From Rhabditoides inermis (taxonomy: Eukaryota; Nematoda; Chromadorea; Rhabditida; Rhabditidae), in contig CAWZYM010000275.1 of NCBI GenBank assembly GCA_963966185.1, forward strand, positions 5,001 to 69,000: a stretch of 64,000 nucleotides of DNA. Reading direction: 5' to 3'. Made by a program: the position numbers and the translations under genes. The notes below the pieces were generated by a model. That model searched no databases and had not been told where the DNA came from. It saw nothing but the letters and a program-made list of their open reading frames with translations. Positions within the stretch are counted from its first letter, which is position 1, and each line of letters opens with the position of its first letter. Shown one piece after another: positions 28,802-40,067 of this stretch.

Positions 28802-30410
28802 CAAAACACACATCTCGTGGTGAAGTGATAACACTCGTTATCACTACATGCGTCGCAGGTTTTTTTTCCGGACGCTCAAAGATGTTAAACTGATAGCTGC
28901 GATCATATCATGATATAACGGGCACCGATAAGCACTTTTCTGCGAATTACGTCATTCTGTGCATTTGACAGAAACGCGGAACAATTCAGTTAAAGAACAC
29001 CGCATAGATCCACGAAACTATCGAATACGGAAGCCACTCATTGCACCACGCAAAGGCGCATGTTGCAGAATAGTTTGTGTCGCCTTCAAACCAATGAGGT
29101 AAGAAGCTGCACAATTTTTCGTAATGGAAAGTATGTGTCGTCAACGAAAAAAAGGGTGAAAGTTCAGATTTTCTAACCACGATGACTACGATGCAGAACT
29201 ACGATGCAGTGAAAAAAACGCCGCATAGACCCACGTCTATTGAATGCGAAAGGCACTCATTGTGACCCCTATGCAGTGCTTTGAACAACATAACGGGAAG
29301 GTTGCAGAACTGTTTCACCTTCGTAACCCCTATTCAGTCCTTCTAACCTGGCGGCGTACACGTTCGACGGAGCGATGCATCTCAACTGTGCGGCAGTCAC
29401 GCTGCGCTCCTCCAACGGGCGACTCATTCACGTCAACCTCACCATGCACAACAACCTCAGTGAGTACATCGCTGCGCAGATGCTGCGTCAATCACTACAC
29501 ACCCCACTTTTCTCTCCGTTTGCCTTGATGGACGCAGCATTCGAAGCCTATAAAGAAGGAAGAGTGACAAGACAAAGTCCTTGTCAATCAAGTGTGTTCA
29601 GACATTAACAACGAGTTGGTGATCGGGAAGGGCGCGCGGGGCGTGTTCGTCAATCCGTCGTACCCGTGGCAAGATGAACAGACGAGCACTATCGACCAGC
29701 TGCACAGCTACGGTTTCCTCATCGCCAGCAAGAAGCATCAGAGTAGGTCGCGTCACTTTTCATTTCTGCTGGGAATGCGGCTATATGCGCTCATCAGAGC
29801 TGCTTATTGTTTAGTTATACATATGTAAACATACGTGCTGAAGCTTCATCTTCATAGAACTAACCGTTGCATGAACTTTTCGAAATTGTTCTTCAATGTG
29901 CCTATTAGCGAACCTGCTCACCGACTTGCGCTTCTCGTCGATGATCGCCGAACAGCTCACCAACGTGCAAGTGTCGAATCGGGACATCCGCAGATACAAG
30001 AACTACAAGTGAGTGTGTTTGCTGGTCGAGGTGCGCTCAGTTTCTTTGGAATACTGTCGAACACTTTGCAATGCCTTCGAATTACTTCGCGAAGAGACTG
30101 ACCGCAACTATATGGAAACGTCATCTTGCACACTGCAGGAACATGACAATGGACAACGTGCCGGCGTGTCTGCAAACGGACGGCTATGAGACGATAGTAT
30201 ATGTGGAGGGAGACACGTGAGTGGCAAATGATATTTTTTGCATGATAACAACTTTGAAGACAAAAGAAAAACGAGATGTTACAAACGCAACAAAAAAAGC
30301 CGTTCAGGGTCCGTTTTCGTGTTGACTACGACGTCGTTGGCCTCGGAAAGAACAGTGCTCTCGGACGACTCTCACTTCTCGTTATAGCCGTACTTGTTAT
30401 GTTTTGTTAG
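25125..30410 (+). CDS. Secreted CUB-like protein, probably GPI-anchored
   Basis: Sixteen exons in consistent phase encode about 525 residues: 25125-25179, 25429-25508, 25737-25831, 25887-26003, 26135-26268, 27225-27351, 27504-27628, 27730-27794, 27836-27928, 28274-28339, 28407-28483, 29338-29459, 29602-29742, 29909-30008, 30139-30216, 30308-30410. The N-terminus MKCSVCFCFVLICIGTAIG is a signal peptide. CUB-like features are VMVYNGNSVTAPYIG (first region) and ARGVFVNPSYPW (second region), with spaced cysteines and N-glycosylation sequons. The end NSALGRLSLLVIAVLVMFC resembles a GPI-attachment signal. The 55-nt intron 25832-25886 is needed to hold frame; a 4-nt insertion (atgcatgc) would be the alternative. 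Likely an extracellular surface or innate-defence protein; that role is inference. A large fold-back element occupies intron 5. Confidence 0.82.
26585..26652 (+). repeat. tRNA-Asp-like block, left arm
   Basis: It has an A box (tggcctagtggttagcgc) and a B box (ggttcgattcc) at tRNA spacing. The anticodon loop region reads tctatcaga, where the mirrored copy has tctgtcaga (Asp GTC-like). Stem pairing is imperfect and there is no matching acceptor stem, so it is probably tRNA-derived rather than a working tRNA gene. Confidence 0.5.
26930..27000 (-). repeat. tRNA-Asp-like block, right arm
   Basis: Inverted copy of 26585-26652 with A box tagcctagtggttagcgc and a damaged B box (ggtacgattcc). Confidence 0.5.
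28719..28800. repeat. (AC)n microsatellite
   Basis: About 80 bp of AC inside the intron 28484-29337 of the CUB-like gene. Confidence 0.97.
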
Positions 30411-30517
30411 CTTTTTTTTTTAGACATTTTCATCATTTTCGCTATGTTTCCAATTTTTTTTCTCCATCATATGTAATAAAAAAAATATAATGTCTTGTTA
30501 GATTCAAACATAATGGA

Positions 30518-30968
30518 CCGGTCCTAACATCGAGTTTGCAATTGCAAGAAATCTTGCGATTACAAGAATTCTTGCAATGTAACGTTGTAATCGCAAGAAT
30601 TCTTGCATTGCAACTTGACATGTCAAGATTTCCTGCAATTGCAACGGATTGCATGAACCTCAAACTTGGGTAACTAAACCGAATCCAGATCACGGTCGCG
30701 CATGTGCGCGCGTCTAACATATCAGCGCGCAGCATGCGAGATCATACGGGTTTGCTAAATTGATAGCCCTTTCGATTAATGAACGATTTCTTCCGATAGC
30801 CCTCATTCAGATGTATCAGACAAAATCATTATTTTGCGATCAGTTTCCTTAGATCGCGATTCCTTCTGGCGTTGCAAGAGGTCTTGCAATTGCAATGTTG
30901 TAACCGCAAGAATTCTTGCAATCGCAAGATTTCTTGTCATTGCAACGCGATGTTAGGACCGGCCCAAT
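30518..30968. mobile_element. Fold-back element with caagaattcttg palindromes
   Basis: The ends ggaccggtcctaacatcg and cgatgttaggaccggccc are inverted. The inner arms are packed with the palindrome caagaattcttg and related ttgcaattgcaa units. About 450 bp, no coding capacity, located just 3' of the CUB-like gene. Confidence 0.75.
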
Positions 30969-31256
30969 GAGTAAAGTTCAAAATTCTTTCGAAAAGTACA
31001 TGTGTCAAAAATTAAAGGTTTGTTTTGATCTGATTCAACAAAAGCACATGCTTAAAAACTTGTCGCAGCGGACTAAAATTTTAAAACAAACCTGCTCCTT
31101 AAAACGATGAACTTCACAGTTTTTTTATGCGCAGGCACACGCATACAAATACATATTTTGATGTCTTTGTTATGTTTTTCAAAAGTATTTTATGAGGTAT
31201 TTTAGGATATTTTTGTGAAACATAACTTGAGAAAGAACAGAAGTCTTTTTTATTGT

Positions 31257-31620
31257 ACACATAGTCGTTTTGCACTGTTGTCTTAATGGAGCAAAAAAAC
31301 AACTGAAATGATCGCAATGGATCTCCTTTTCTACTAAAATGTCCTATGGTGTCTGTCCGTCATTCACAAGCCATAACTATCGTCAAACTTGACCGATTCG
31401 CACGAAACTCGCAATGGATACGTGTTAACATGTACAAACAGGCTCTCTATATAAGCATGAATGTTATGACACAGGTGAAATTAAGTGCTCAGAACATAAT
31501 AACATGACTATATGAATTCGTTAATCATGAATTGGTTTTTGTGAGAGCCTGTTTCCACGTGTTTCCAAAGCGATCTTTTCATATTAATTTCGCTTAATTG
31601 ACACAACAGTCGAAATCGAC
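31257..31620. mobile_element. Diverged fold-back element, related to 58845-59168
   Basis: Shares gagagcctgtttccacgtg and acaggctctct, tgttgtctta/gacaacagt and the mirrored layout with the better preserved element at 58845-59168. Arms are partly decayed. Confidence 0.45.
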
Positions 31621-31809
31621 TTTTTCACATTTGAAAAATAGTGATGTCGAAACTAGCAGGAAAAAAAGGAAGATTAGTTTATTTTTTGCGTAGAAACATA
31701 TCTTTCACGTTCTGTCTGTTTAAATTCTCTCCTACTTTCTTTCTCTGTTTTCTTTCTCATTTTCTCTGATTTTAACTCTTTTACTTCCTCTTCCTCCATC
31801 TCTATCCCC

Positions 31810-31810
<1 letters not shown>

Positions 31811-31861
<51 letters not shown>

Positions 31862-31883
31862 TCCCTCTCCCTCTATCTCTCTT

Positions 31884-31941
<58 letters not shown>

Positions 31942-32085
31942 GTCTATTCTCACGTCTCCGCAGCGGAGACAACAGTTTTCTGAATACAGTACTTTGATAT
32001 CTTTTGTCTACTCTTCTATTCTCACGTCTGCAGTAGTCACTGCGACTTTCGAGAGACAGTTATGTCTACTCTCCATCCTCTCTCC

Positions 32086-32130
<45 letters not shown>

Positions 32131-32220
32131 ATTCTCACGTCTGCAGTAGTCACTGCGACTTTCGAGAGAAGTTATGTCTTTTCTCCCTCCTCTCTCCTCC
32201 TTTCTCTCTCTCTTCTCTTT

Positions 32221-32272
<52 letters not shown>

Positions 32273-32755
32273 GATTCTCATGTCTCTGCATCAGTGACAA
32301 CAACATTCTAGAGACAGTACTATGGTACCTTCTGTCTACTCTTCTACTCTCACGTGTGCAGTAGTCACTGCGACTTTCGAGAGACAGTTATTTCTATTCT
32401 CCCTCCTCTCCTTTTTTTCTTTTTCCTCTCTCTCTCTCTCATCTATTCTCACGTCTCTGCATCGATGACAACAACATTCTAGAGACAGTACTATGGTACC
32501 TTCTGTCTACTCTTCTACTCTCACGTGTGCAGTAGTCACTGCGACTTTCGAGAGACAGTTATTTCTATTCTCCCTCCTCTCCTTCTTTCTTTTTCATCTC
32601 TCTCTCTCATCTATTCTCACGTCTCTGCATCGGTGACAACAACATTCTAGAGACAGTACTATGGTACCTTCTGTCTACTCTTCTACTCTCACGTCTGCAG
32701 TAGTCACTGCGACTTTCGAGAGACGGGTTTGTCTACTTTCCCTACTCTCTCCTCT

Positions 32756-32820
<65 letters not shown>

Positions 32821-32870
32821 GTCGTCTATTTTGCACGTCTTCGCTGCGGTGACAGCAACTTTCTAAAGAC
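31811..32870. repeat. CT-tract minisatellite array
   Basis: Alternating pure CT runs and a conserved ~60-130 bp unit containing ttctcacgtct, gcagtagtcactgcgact and ttcgagagacagtta. The gcagtagtcactgcg block occurs about five times (near 32030, 32140, 32360, 32530, 32700) with shared flanks. No gene. Stretches on either side, 30969-31256 and 32871-33267, show no gene either. Confidence 0.8.
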
Positions 32871-33267
32871 AATTATATGCTCACAACTTTTTAGAAGCAG
32901 TACTACTCCTATGTCTACTCTCACGTCTTAAAAATACAATTCAACCGCCTTTGCTTGCAAAATGACATGTAAGGTGAACTCGATTCTCACCTCACCTCAC
33001 TTCCAATCGTCACTGTGCTGCATCAAAAAAACAACGTAATTTCAGTTTGAATGTGTACAAGTAGTGTACTCAAACACCTATTTCCAACTAACAAAAAAAC
33101 ATCTTTCTATGTTACATCTACAATGACTTCGTGATAACACGGCGGAAGAAAGTTCGCCGGCTGGAACGCCCTAACACGTTGTGCGCATGTTTGAAGTAGT
33201 TTGATAGAGTTTGAACTTTTTTCACATTCGAAAAATAGTGATATCGAGACAAAGTGTTGCAGAACGT

Positions 33268-35123
33268 TCATACAACAGTGAGTATAGAGACCCTCGGTTT
33301 GTGAGTTACTGTGTCGGTGGGGATCTGTTTGAGGAAGTTGAGTTTGTTGTACAGCCACGTGCTATAGACTTTTGTGGTGCCAACAATAAGGCAGAAGTTG
33401 CAAATTGACTGTGTGCAGAACGCGAGAAACATGCAACGACCAACGATACCTGAAAACAAGTCGAGTCCAATGCAAATTGTTCCAAAACACACAAATGTAT
33501 GTAGTGAAATATTAGAAGAGAGACACTTACCTGACTCTTGACGGAGAGGAATGTGTGCGCGAAAAGTGATTAGAGCAGCGTCCACGCCATTCACACAGAA
33601 AACCAGAAAAATCTGAAAAGTGTCATGTTATTTGTAAATCGCCTATCATCAACGTGTGTGCAGTGAAGCGTGGATCAACACAATCATTCGATCTTGAATT
33701 CACCTGCACCCAAAGTTGAATAGTGAGCAGTCTATGTAGTCTTTTCGATTTGTCGCTCAATTGATTTTTTGTGATGAGTTTCAGAATAGTTACATTGACA
33801 GCGACTATGAAAAGGAAGAACATCAAAGCTCCGGCTGAATGAAAGTTCAAAAACGTTTTCTGCACCAGTTTATACCGGAGATGACGATAAATTGTGAGTT
33901 GTCCGACGCGACAGTGTCGTCAAATAGAAAAATGTAGGAAGAAGAGTTGAAAAGATTCGACTTGGAGAAGAATGAAAGGTCGGGTCGAGACAGCTGTCAA
34001 AACAGTTTAGAATTCTGGCATCGAACATTTTCAAAGTCAGTTTTCATAACATAGAGCTTTTACTACACGACAACCACACCAGTATTGCTTGTTGTAACAA
34101 AGACAAAACATTTTCTGGGAACGTGTTTGAAAAAAAAACACAATCCCAGAAAAACAACGTACTACTCTGGACTGGAATGTTTCTTCGCTCTCCCAACTCT
34201 GTAGCAATGGAATAGAGTTTTGAACGACGCAAGCAACTGAAGTAGCCAATATTATTTACTGATTGAAAAATAATGGAACTTCGCAGTCCGTACGCCTTCC
34301 ACCATGTTGGTGTGAGGAGGGTTTTGAGGCGTCCGCTGGGAAGAACGGCGCTGAGTCGATAGGCGTAGGTGATCGAGTAGGATGCTCCCCCGTACGCTAT
34401 GCCGTTCACCATTATGAACTGAACGTGAAAAAGTCGTTATGAGTAGTTCGATGGTCATTAAAAAGAGCCAACGGAGAATGTGTTTCTCTGTTGAAATTCC
34501 TATTTGCAACTGACAAACGAAATCGGTGCAAAACTAATCTGACTCTGTTTCCCATTATTTTTGCTGAATGACTGCTTATGAACAAGAAAAAGTAATCGCG
34601 AAGGTATACCTTCGACATCAGAAATATTTTTTTTTAAATATCTCCTATATGAAAACTTTTCTACTAGCATTATTTAGCACCACGGGTTATGTAATTTGCG
34701 TTTAGCGTTTGGAATGATTATGTTTATGAAAATGATACAGGATTCTTTTTTTTTCAAACATACCATAAACATGAAGATGGCGGTATTGTTAGTATTGGAT
34801 AGGTATCCGTCGCTGTAAAGAAGTGAATAGGGAAAAATCATGGCAGGGCGAGTAAACGAAACTACGAGTTCACCGAGAAGTGTTAAAACCTGCAAGAATG
34901 TTTGTCAAAAACTAATTCACATATTGTGAAAAAACTACTCTTAAAAAGTGAGTGACCAAACACTCACCGCTAGATGCAGTACATAGTACTTATACGTTTT
35001 CATGGCGCTTGGTGATACGTAGAGTATCAAGTAGATCAGTGTTCCAGCGCAAATGCATTGAAACACATTGATAACGTGGTAAATAACGGAGAAGAAAAAT
35101 GAGTATTCATACATGTCGTGCAT
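33268..35123 (-). CDS. Srh/Sri-type serpentine receptor with one frameshift
   Basis: Six minus-strand exons: 34968-35123 (start; TM1 then SPSAMKTYKYYVLHLA), 34764-34889 (GELVVSFTRPAMIFPYSLLY; TM2), 34163-34418 (IMVNGIAYGG...YRLSAVLP), 33704-33859 (TM5 then TKNQLSDKSKRLHRLLTIQ), 33531-33612 and 33268-33449. The lysine-tyrosine loop after TM1, the proline-rich TM2 end and the loop 3 to LTIQ pattern are typical of the nematode Srh/Sri/Str superfamily. Corrected length would be about 318 residues. Exon 34163-34418 is 256 nt, one base too long: the frame shifts near 34245-34262, between IIFQS and LATSVACVVQNSIP. This is a pseudogene or a sequence error. The next upstream loci are repeats, so no operon is suggested. 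Confidence 0.8.
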
Positions 35124-35249
35124 TATTACAGTTGCGTTATTAGTGGGAAAGATTTGCTATTATGTTCGATGACTGTAACAAATGTTAATTTTAAACAGCT
35201 GCTTCACTAAATGTGCAGCTGATATGACTACCGAGACAGGTAATGATAA

Positions 35250-35415
35250 TTTATACGGGTTTTTAAAAACTCGTGCAAGATAAAGAAATATGTACAAACA
35301 TGACAAAATAGGAATAAAAATACAACAAAACGAATCTCAAATGGGGAGTCACCGTTGGAAAGCGGCAGGGGAAAGCGCAGCAGACGGGGCCATTGTGTTT
35401 AGACAGCTACTAGGA
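35250..35415. repeat. Non-LTR retrotransposon 3' end fragment
   Basis: Shares tttatacgggtttttaa...actcgtgcaa and tggggagtcaccgttgga with the 3' end of the retrotransposon fragment at 36760-37752. Shorter matches of the tttatacgggtttttaacaac stretch occur at 8225-8270 and 17465-17505, inside the duplication copies. Confidence 0.65.
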
Positions 35416-35453
35416 AGGAGGTGAGAAAAGCTAGTGACACTGTCAATAAGAGC

Positions 35454-35454
<1 letters not shown>

Positions 35455-35512
<58 letters not shown>

Positions 35513-35530
35513 TGAGAGAGAGAAAGAGAT
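35455..35530. repeat. (GA)n microsatellite
   Basis: Almost pure GA, between the retrotransposon 3' fragment and the fold-back element. Confidence 0.95.
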
Positions 35531-35676
35531 TTCCTCACCTGTTCCCTGGTGAATCTCCAGCACGTCTCCACATCGATCATCTGCTTCTCGCTTCCATCGC
35601 AGTCTACAGTTATCAAATTATAATGACAGTGTGACAAAATTTGTCACAAATGTATTGGAAACAACATATTTGTTAA

Positions 35677-35769
35677 AAAAGTACTTGCGTAAAGAGAGTC
35701 AGTTTGTCTTGACCCAATTCAACAAAAGCACATGCATATAACGTTTACAAATACTAACACAAACCTGCT

Positions 35770-35824
<55 letters not shown>

Positions 35825-35996
35825 CTCTCTCTCTCTCTAACATTGGCATTGTTTGTATTCTCATATTTCATATGTTATGTAGTGTCAACGGTCCGGTATT
35901 TGCAGGTTTGTGTTAGTATTTGTAAACGTTATATGCATGTGCTTTTGTTGAATTGGGTCAAGACAAACTGACTCTCTTTACGCAAGTACTTTTTAA
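35677..35996. mobile_element. Near-perfect 95-bp inverted repeat with a CT loop
   Basis: The left arm 35677-35770 and right arm 35904-35996 are inverted copies with hardly a mismatch (gtacttgcgtaaagagagtc mirrored by gactctctttacgcaagtac). The loop holds a (CT)n tract. A related arm fragment (ttcaacaaaagcacatgc) occurs at about 31035, 21100 and, inverted, 36005. Confidence 0.85.
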
Positions 35997-36351
35997 CAGA
36001 TAATACATGTGCTTTTGTTGAAGTTCATAGAATTTTTTCTCTCTTTTTTTGCCAAGTTCTTCTTTAATTAGTACGCACAGGAACTATGATGGAAGACAAA
36101 CGATGGTAGCAAGTAATTGATTACTACAGAATGCAGTTCGTGTTGCGTATACGGACTAGATTTCCATAGTATTGTATATTGTATAGAAACGTTTTTAAAC
36201 GACACAATTTTCTGCATTTGCGGTCGCGGTGGTATTATAAGTGCATGTCTGCCTTGTCTGCGCCCTCTGCTATCAGCGTGCTCTCTCGCGCTCTCTCTTG
36301 CGCCCCGCCCGCTCGCTGCTAGAGAGCTAGCAGCGTTGACTGGAAACGGTC

Positions 36352-36586
<235 letters not shown>

Positions 36587-36759
36587 GCCTCTCGCCTCAT
36601 GGGTGCGCGCGATCGCTCATAACTTCTTTCGGAGAAAAGATACAAAGATGCCGTCAACCAGTGATCTGACCTACGGAACTGTGGGAATCTAACTAACATG
36701 AGTTGAATGAGTTCACACTGTTGCTAACATGACCTTTGGATATCGCTTCTTGAAAATTC

Positions 36760-37752
36760 TAGCGCGAGCCCTATCCTACGCCAAAATAATGATAATTTAT
36801 ACGGTTGCATAATAACACGTGAAAAAGGAAAATATGATGATACAACAAAACACACCTTAATGGGGAGCCACCGTTGGAGAGCAGCAAGGGAAGCCACCCC
36901 CAGGGGGGCGGCAGACGGGGCCGTTGATGTAAGACACCTATTATGATACAGCGAAACAAGAGAGAAAGATTTACAAACTCGCACGTTCCAAACGCGCTCT
37001 CTAACTGTTAGCCTAGACCTAGAAACGACAAGTTTGGGAGCACCGAATCTATCAGTCATGAAATGGAAGAAACTGCTTTTGTCAACCTCCACGAAGCCAT
37101 ATAAAACCTTGTAAAGCATCACGATGTCGTTTACCTGGCGACGCTGCTCAAGAGAGTGCAGGCGAAGAGCCTAGTTGCGCTGCTCGGCCGAAGCATTGTA
37201 CCCGAGTGACGTTGTACGCGCAAAGATAACCCGTGTGACATAGTTCCGCACGCGTTCGAGTAGGATGATCGATGCCCGGTCAGATGGATTGAAGACGCAC
37301 GTACCGTACTCCAAGAGTGGACGGACGTACGTGGTGTAGATATCGATGAGCATCTGACGGTCAGAGGAAATGATGGAACGGAAAATGGTGTACGCCCGGT
37401 TGTACGCCTTTAAGTAGATGATGCGGCAATGTTTGAAGAATTGTAGGTCTGAGGTTATGGTGAACCCAATCGACAACCTCGTCGACGCCCTCGATCGCAG
37501 TGGTGTTGATACTGTAGCCGTGCCGTGGATTCTTCTTGCCGATGTACAGGATTTTGTTATTGTGAGCAGCGAGAGGGAGCTGCCACGTCACAGACCATTG
37601 ACTGACAAGATTAACAGCCTGTTGGAGAGGGAGGCGATCGTCCTGTAGACCGAAAGAGCGGTAAACTTTCACGTCGTCAGCGTAGGCTCTGCACGTAGCG
37701 TGTTGTCGCAAGGGCGGGATCAGATCAGCCGTGTAGATATGAAAGGGCAAAA
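36760..37752 (-). pseudogene. Truncated non-LTR retrotransposon, reverse transcriptase C-terminus
   Basis: Minus strand. The first segment carries the reverse-transcriptase catalytic motif in CRAYADDVKVYRSF, followed by GKKNPRHGYSI. The frame shifts near 37460 and continues through SIGFTITSDLQFFKHC and RPLLEYGTCVFNP. An in-frame TAG at about 37171 follows, then LHSLEQRRQVNDIVMLYKVL and the terminal RERVWNVRVCKSF. It is cut at its 5' side inside the RT domain. The same domain order is seen in the larger element at 40068-42660, but the sequences are clearly diverged. The element is inactive. Confidence 0.85.
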
Positions 37753-38471
37753 AAGAGGGCGCTGCGCGCCCTCTCTAATGAGTCAAAGTTAAATAAATCA
37801 TTTTTAACTTGACAACAGTACACATGGCAGGCAGTAGTGGGATTCTCACGGAAAGTGCGTCATAAACAAATTTGAGTGTGTTCAATGTAATATTTGCAAA
37901 CACCGTACATTTGCTGCCGTTTTGTCCCGCGTACCTGCGCATAATTGGCGACACACACAGCGATCTCGTTTATGTAGACGTACATGACGTTTCGCGTCGT
38001 CTCCAGGTCCACGTTTTTGCTAACTATGGTACCGGCGCAGGGACCGGCACGCGTTCACTAATCTATAAACGCAACGCACAGACAACGCGTCTCTCATGTC
38101 CAGAAAACTAAGTTCATCATCATTGTCAATCGTTGAGAGACTGCGAGTGTGGTCTGCTGTCCTGTTGACTAGCGAGCACGGGTAGTGATCTGTTCATCGC
38201 AGGATCGACTCTCTTCGCTGCCAAGTTTTGTTCAAATGATTGAGCGTGAGCCAACCGCGGTGCGGAACTGATGCTTAGCGTGCGTCTGGGTTCACCGGTA
38301 AGTAAACAAATCGAGTGTGGCCACTCGAAACGATTCGATTCAATCGTATCAAAAAGTAAATAAATAAAAACTTGGACATACTGGTGTTTTGGTGTTAGGT
38401 GCGCGCTCATGTCCACGGCGGCAATGTACTGGAGAAGAACGATCAAGGGGAGGGAAAAAGAAGAGGGGAGC

Positions 38472-38516
<45 letters not shown>

Positions 38517-38540
38517 GAAAAGAGAGTGAGACTGAGAGAT

Positions 38541-38590
<50 letters not shown>

Positions 38591-38612
38591 GACGAGAGAG
38601 AATGAGAGAGAA

Positions 38613-38652
<40 letters not shown>

Positions 38653-38765
38653 TGATAGAGAGAGAGAAAGAGAAAAAAGTGAAAGAGGAAGAGAGAGAGA
38701 GAGGGGGGAGAGAGAGGGGGGAGAGAGAGGAAGAGAGAGGAAGAGTGAGAGAGGAAGAGAAAGGA

Positions 38766-38801
<36 letters not shown>

Positions 38802-39283
38802 AGAGAAAAAAAAGAGAAAGAGAGAGAGAGAGAGTGAGAAAGAGAAAAAATTGAATCTGGGGTGATTAGAATGCAATAAAATACATCAAAATATTGTCAG
38901 AATACTAGTAATGCTCTCATCGATTCGATAAACGTAATACAGAGAAAATGCGAGGGAAAATTGTCTTTGGGTCAAATAGGTGGGCCATGTTTGCGGAAAG
39001 GAATCTCTTCAGTGAACATGTTATCAGAGTAAGAAAGTGGAAGAATGAAGAGAGGAGGAAGAGGAAAGTGTGTATGCGCGACGAAAAGTCGAAAAGTGAA
39101 GAGTGGGAAACGTAATGAGTGATGGGTTCGCAAGTTCCGCCGCTCAGGCATTTTTTTGAGCTGTTTTAAACACTTTTCTAACATGCGCGTCAGTTTGTTC
39201 ACCATCAATTACTATGACTTTTTTTTTAATAAACGCCGAACGCATTCAAATGGGAGAGAGAGAGGAAGAGAGAGAGAGAGGCT

Positions 39284-39325
<42 letters not shown>

Positions 39326-40060
39326 AGAAGAAAGGAGGAAGGAAGAGAGAAAAAAGAAAAAGAAAGAGAAAGAGCGAAAGATTTCCATAGGTCATCTGAT
39401 AGTCCAAGCTGCTTCGCGTGCATGTTGTTTTCCACTTCTTAACGTGTTAAAAACGTAAATTTCGCAAACTCCATTCAACGTTCAATAGTATATAACTGTG
39501 TGATGAAAAGTATATGTTTTCCAGAAAATGGATACCCAAAAAAACTTTAAAAAAAAATCGTTGCAGCGGTCAGTGTGTTTTTTGAATGAATGATTTGTGG
39601 TGCATCAAACCAGAGTTGGATAATTGAAAACGTTTCTATACAACTGTTCGCTTTTTTTGATTGGTGCAAATCGCATCTCACCTTCACAGCATTATGTTGT
39701 CAATATTCAAACTTTTGCGACACACCAAACCTCGCTCACTGGCGGTCTCTAAGGCCGAAGTGTGTTTCCCTCATCTTTCCACTCTCTACACATGTTTTCA
39801 TAATTCTCTCTCTTTCTTCTTCCTTTCCTCTCTGTCCTCTCTCCTCCCCACCCTCAGGACAAGAAGCTGTGTCGCCAGCGTCCCGCGTCGGTTCGTCACT
39901 TCTTACAGTGTCCATCTGGTCGACCGATAGATCAATGAAATATGCGAGCAATCGCAGTGACCACAGTCATTGAAAAAAAAACACTGTCATTTTAAGTGTT
40001 TGTCATATCGTAAACGCAAGTGTCATTTTTACGATCAAGCTAACTTTTATTTTACAGTGA
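37753..40060. other. No gene; GA-rich repeats
   Basis: Contains a palindromic 26-mer at 37750-37776 (gagggcgctgcgcgccctc core) and long GA tracts at 38470-38850 and 39249-39330. Open frames here are GA-repeat artefacts. Nothing else recognised. Confidence 0.6.
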
Positions 40061-40067
40061 ACGTTAG

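Noticed and set aside
38349..38876. Ser-Leu-Phe or Arg-Glu rich frames of 140-175 codons
   Set aside because: Translations of GA/CT repeats; no splice sites or domains.
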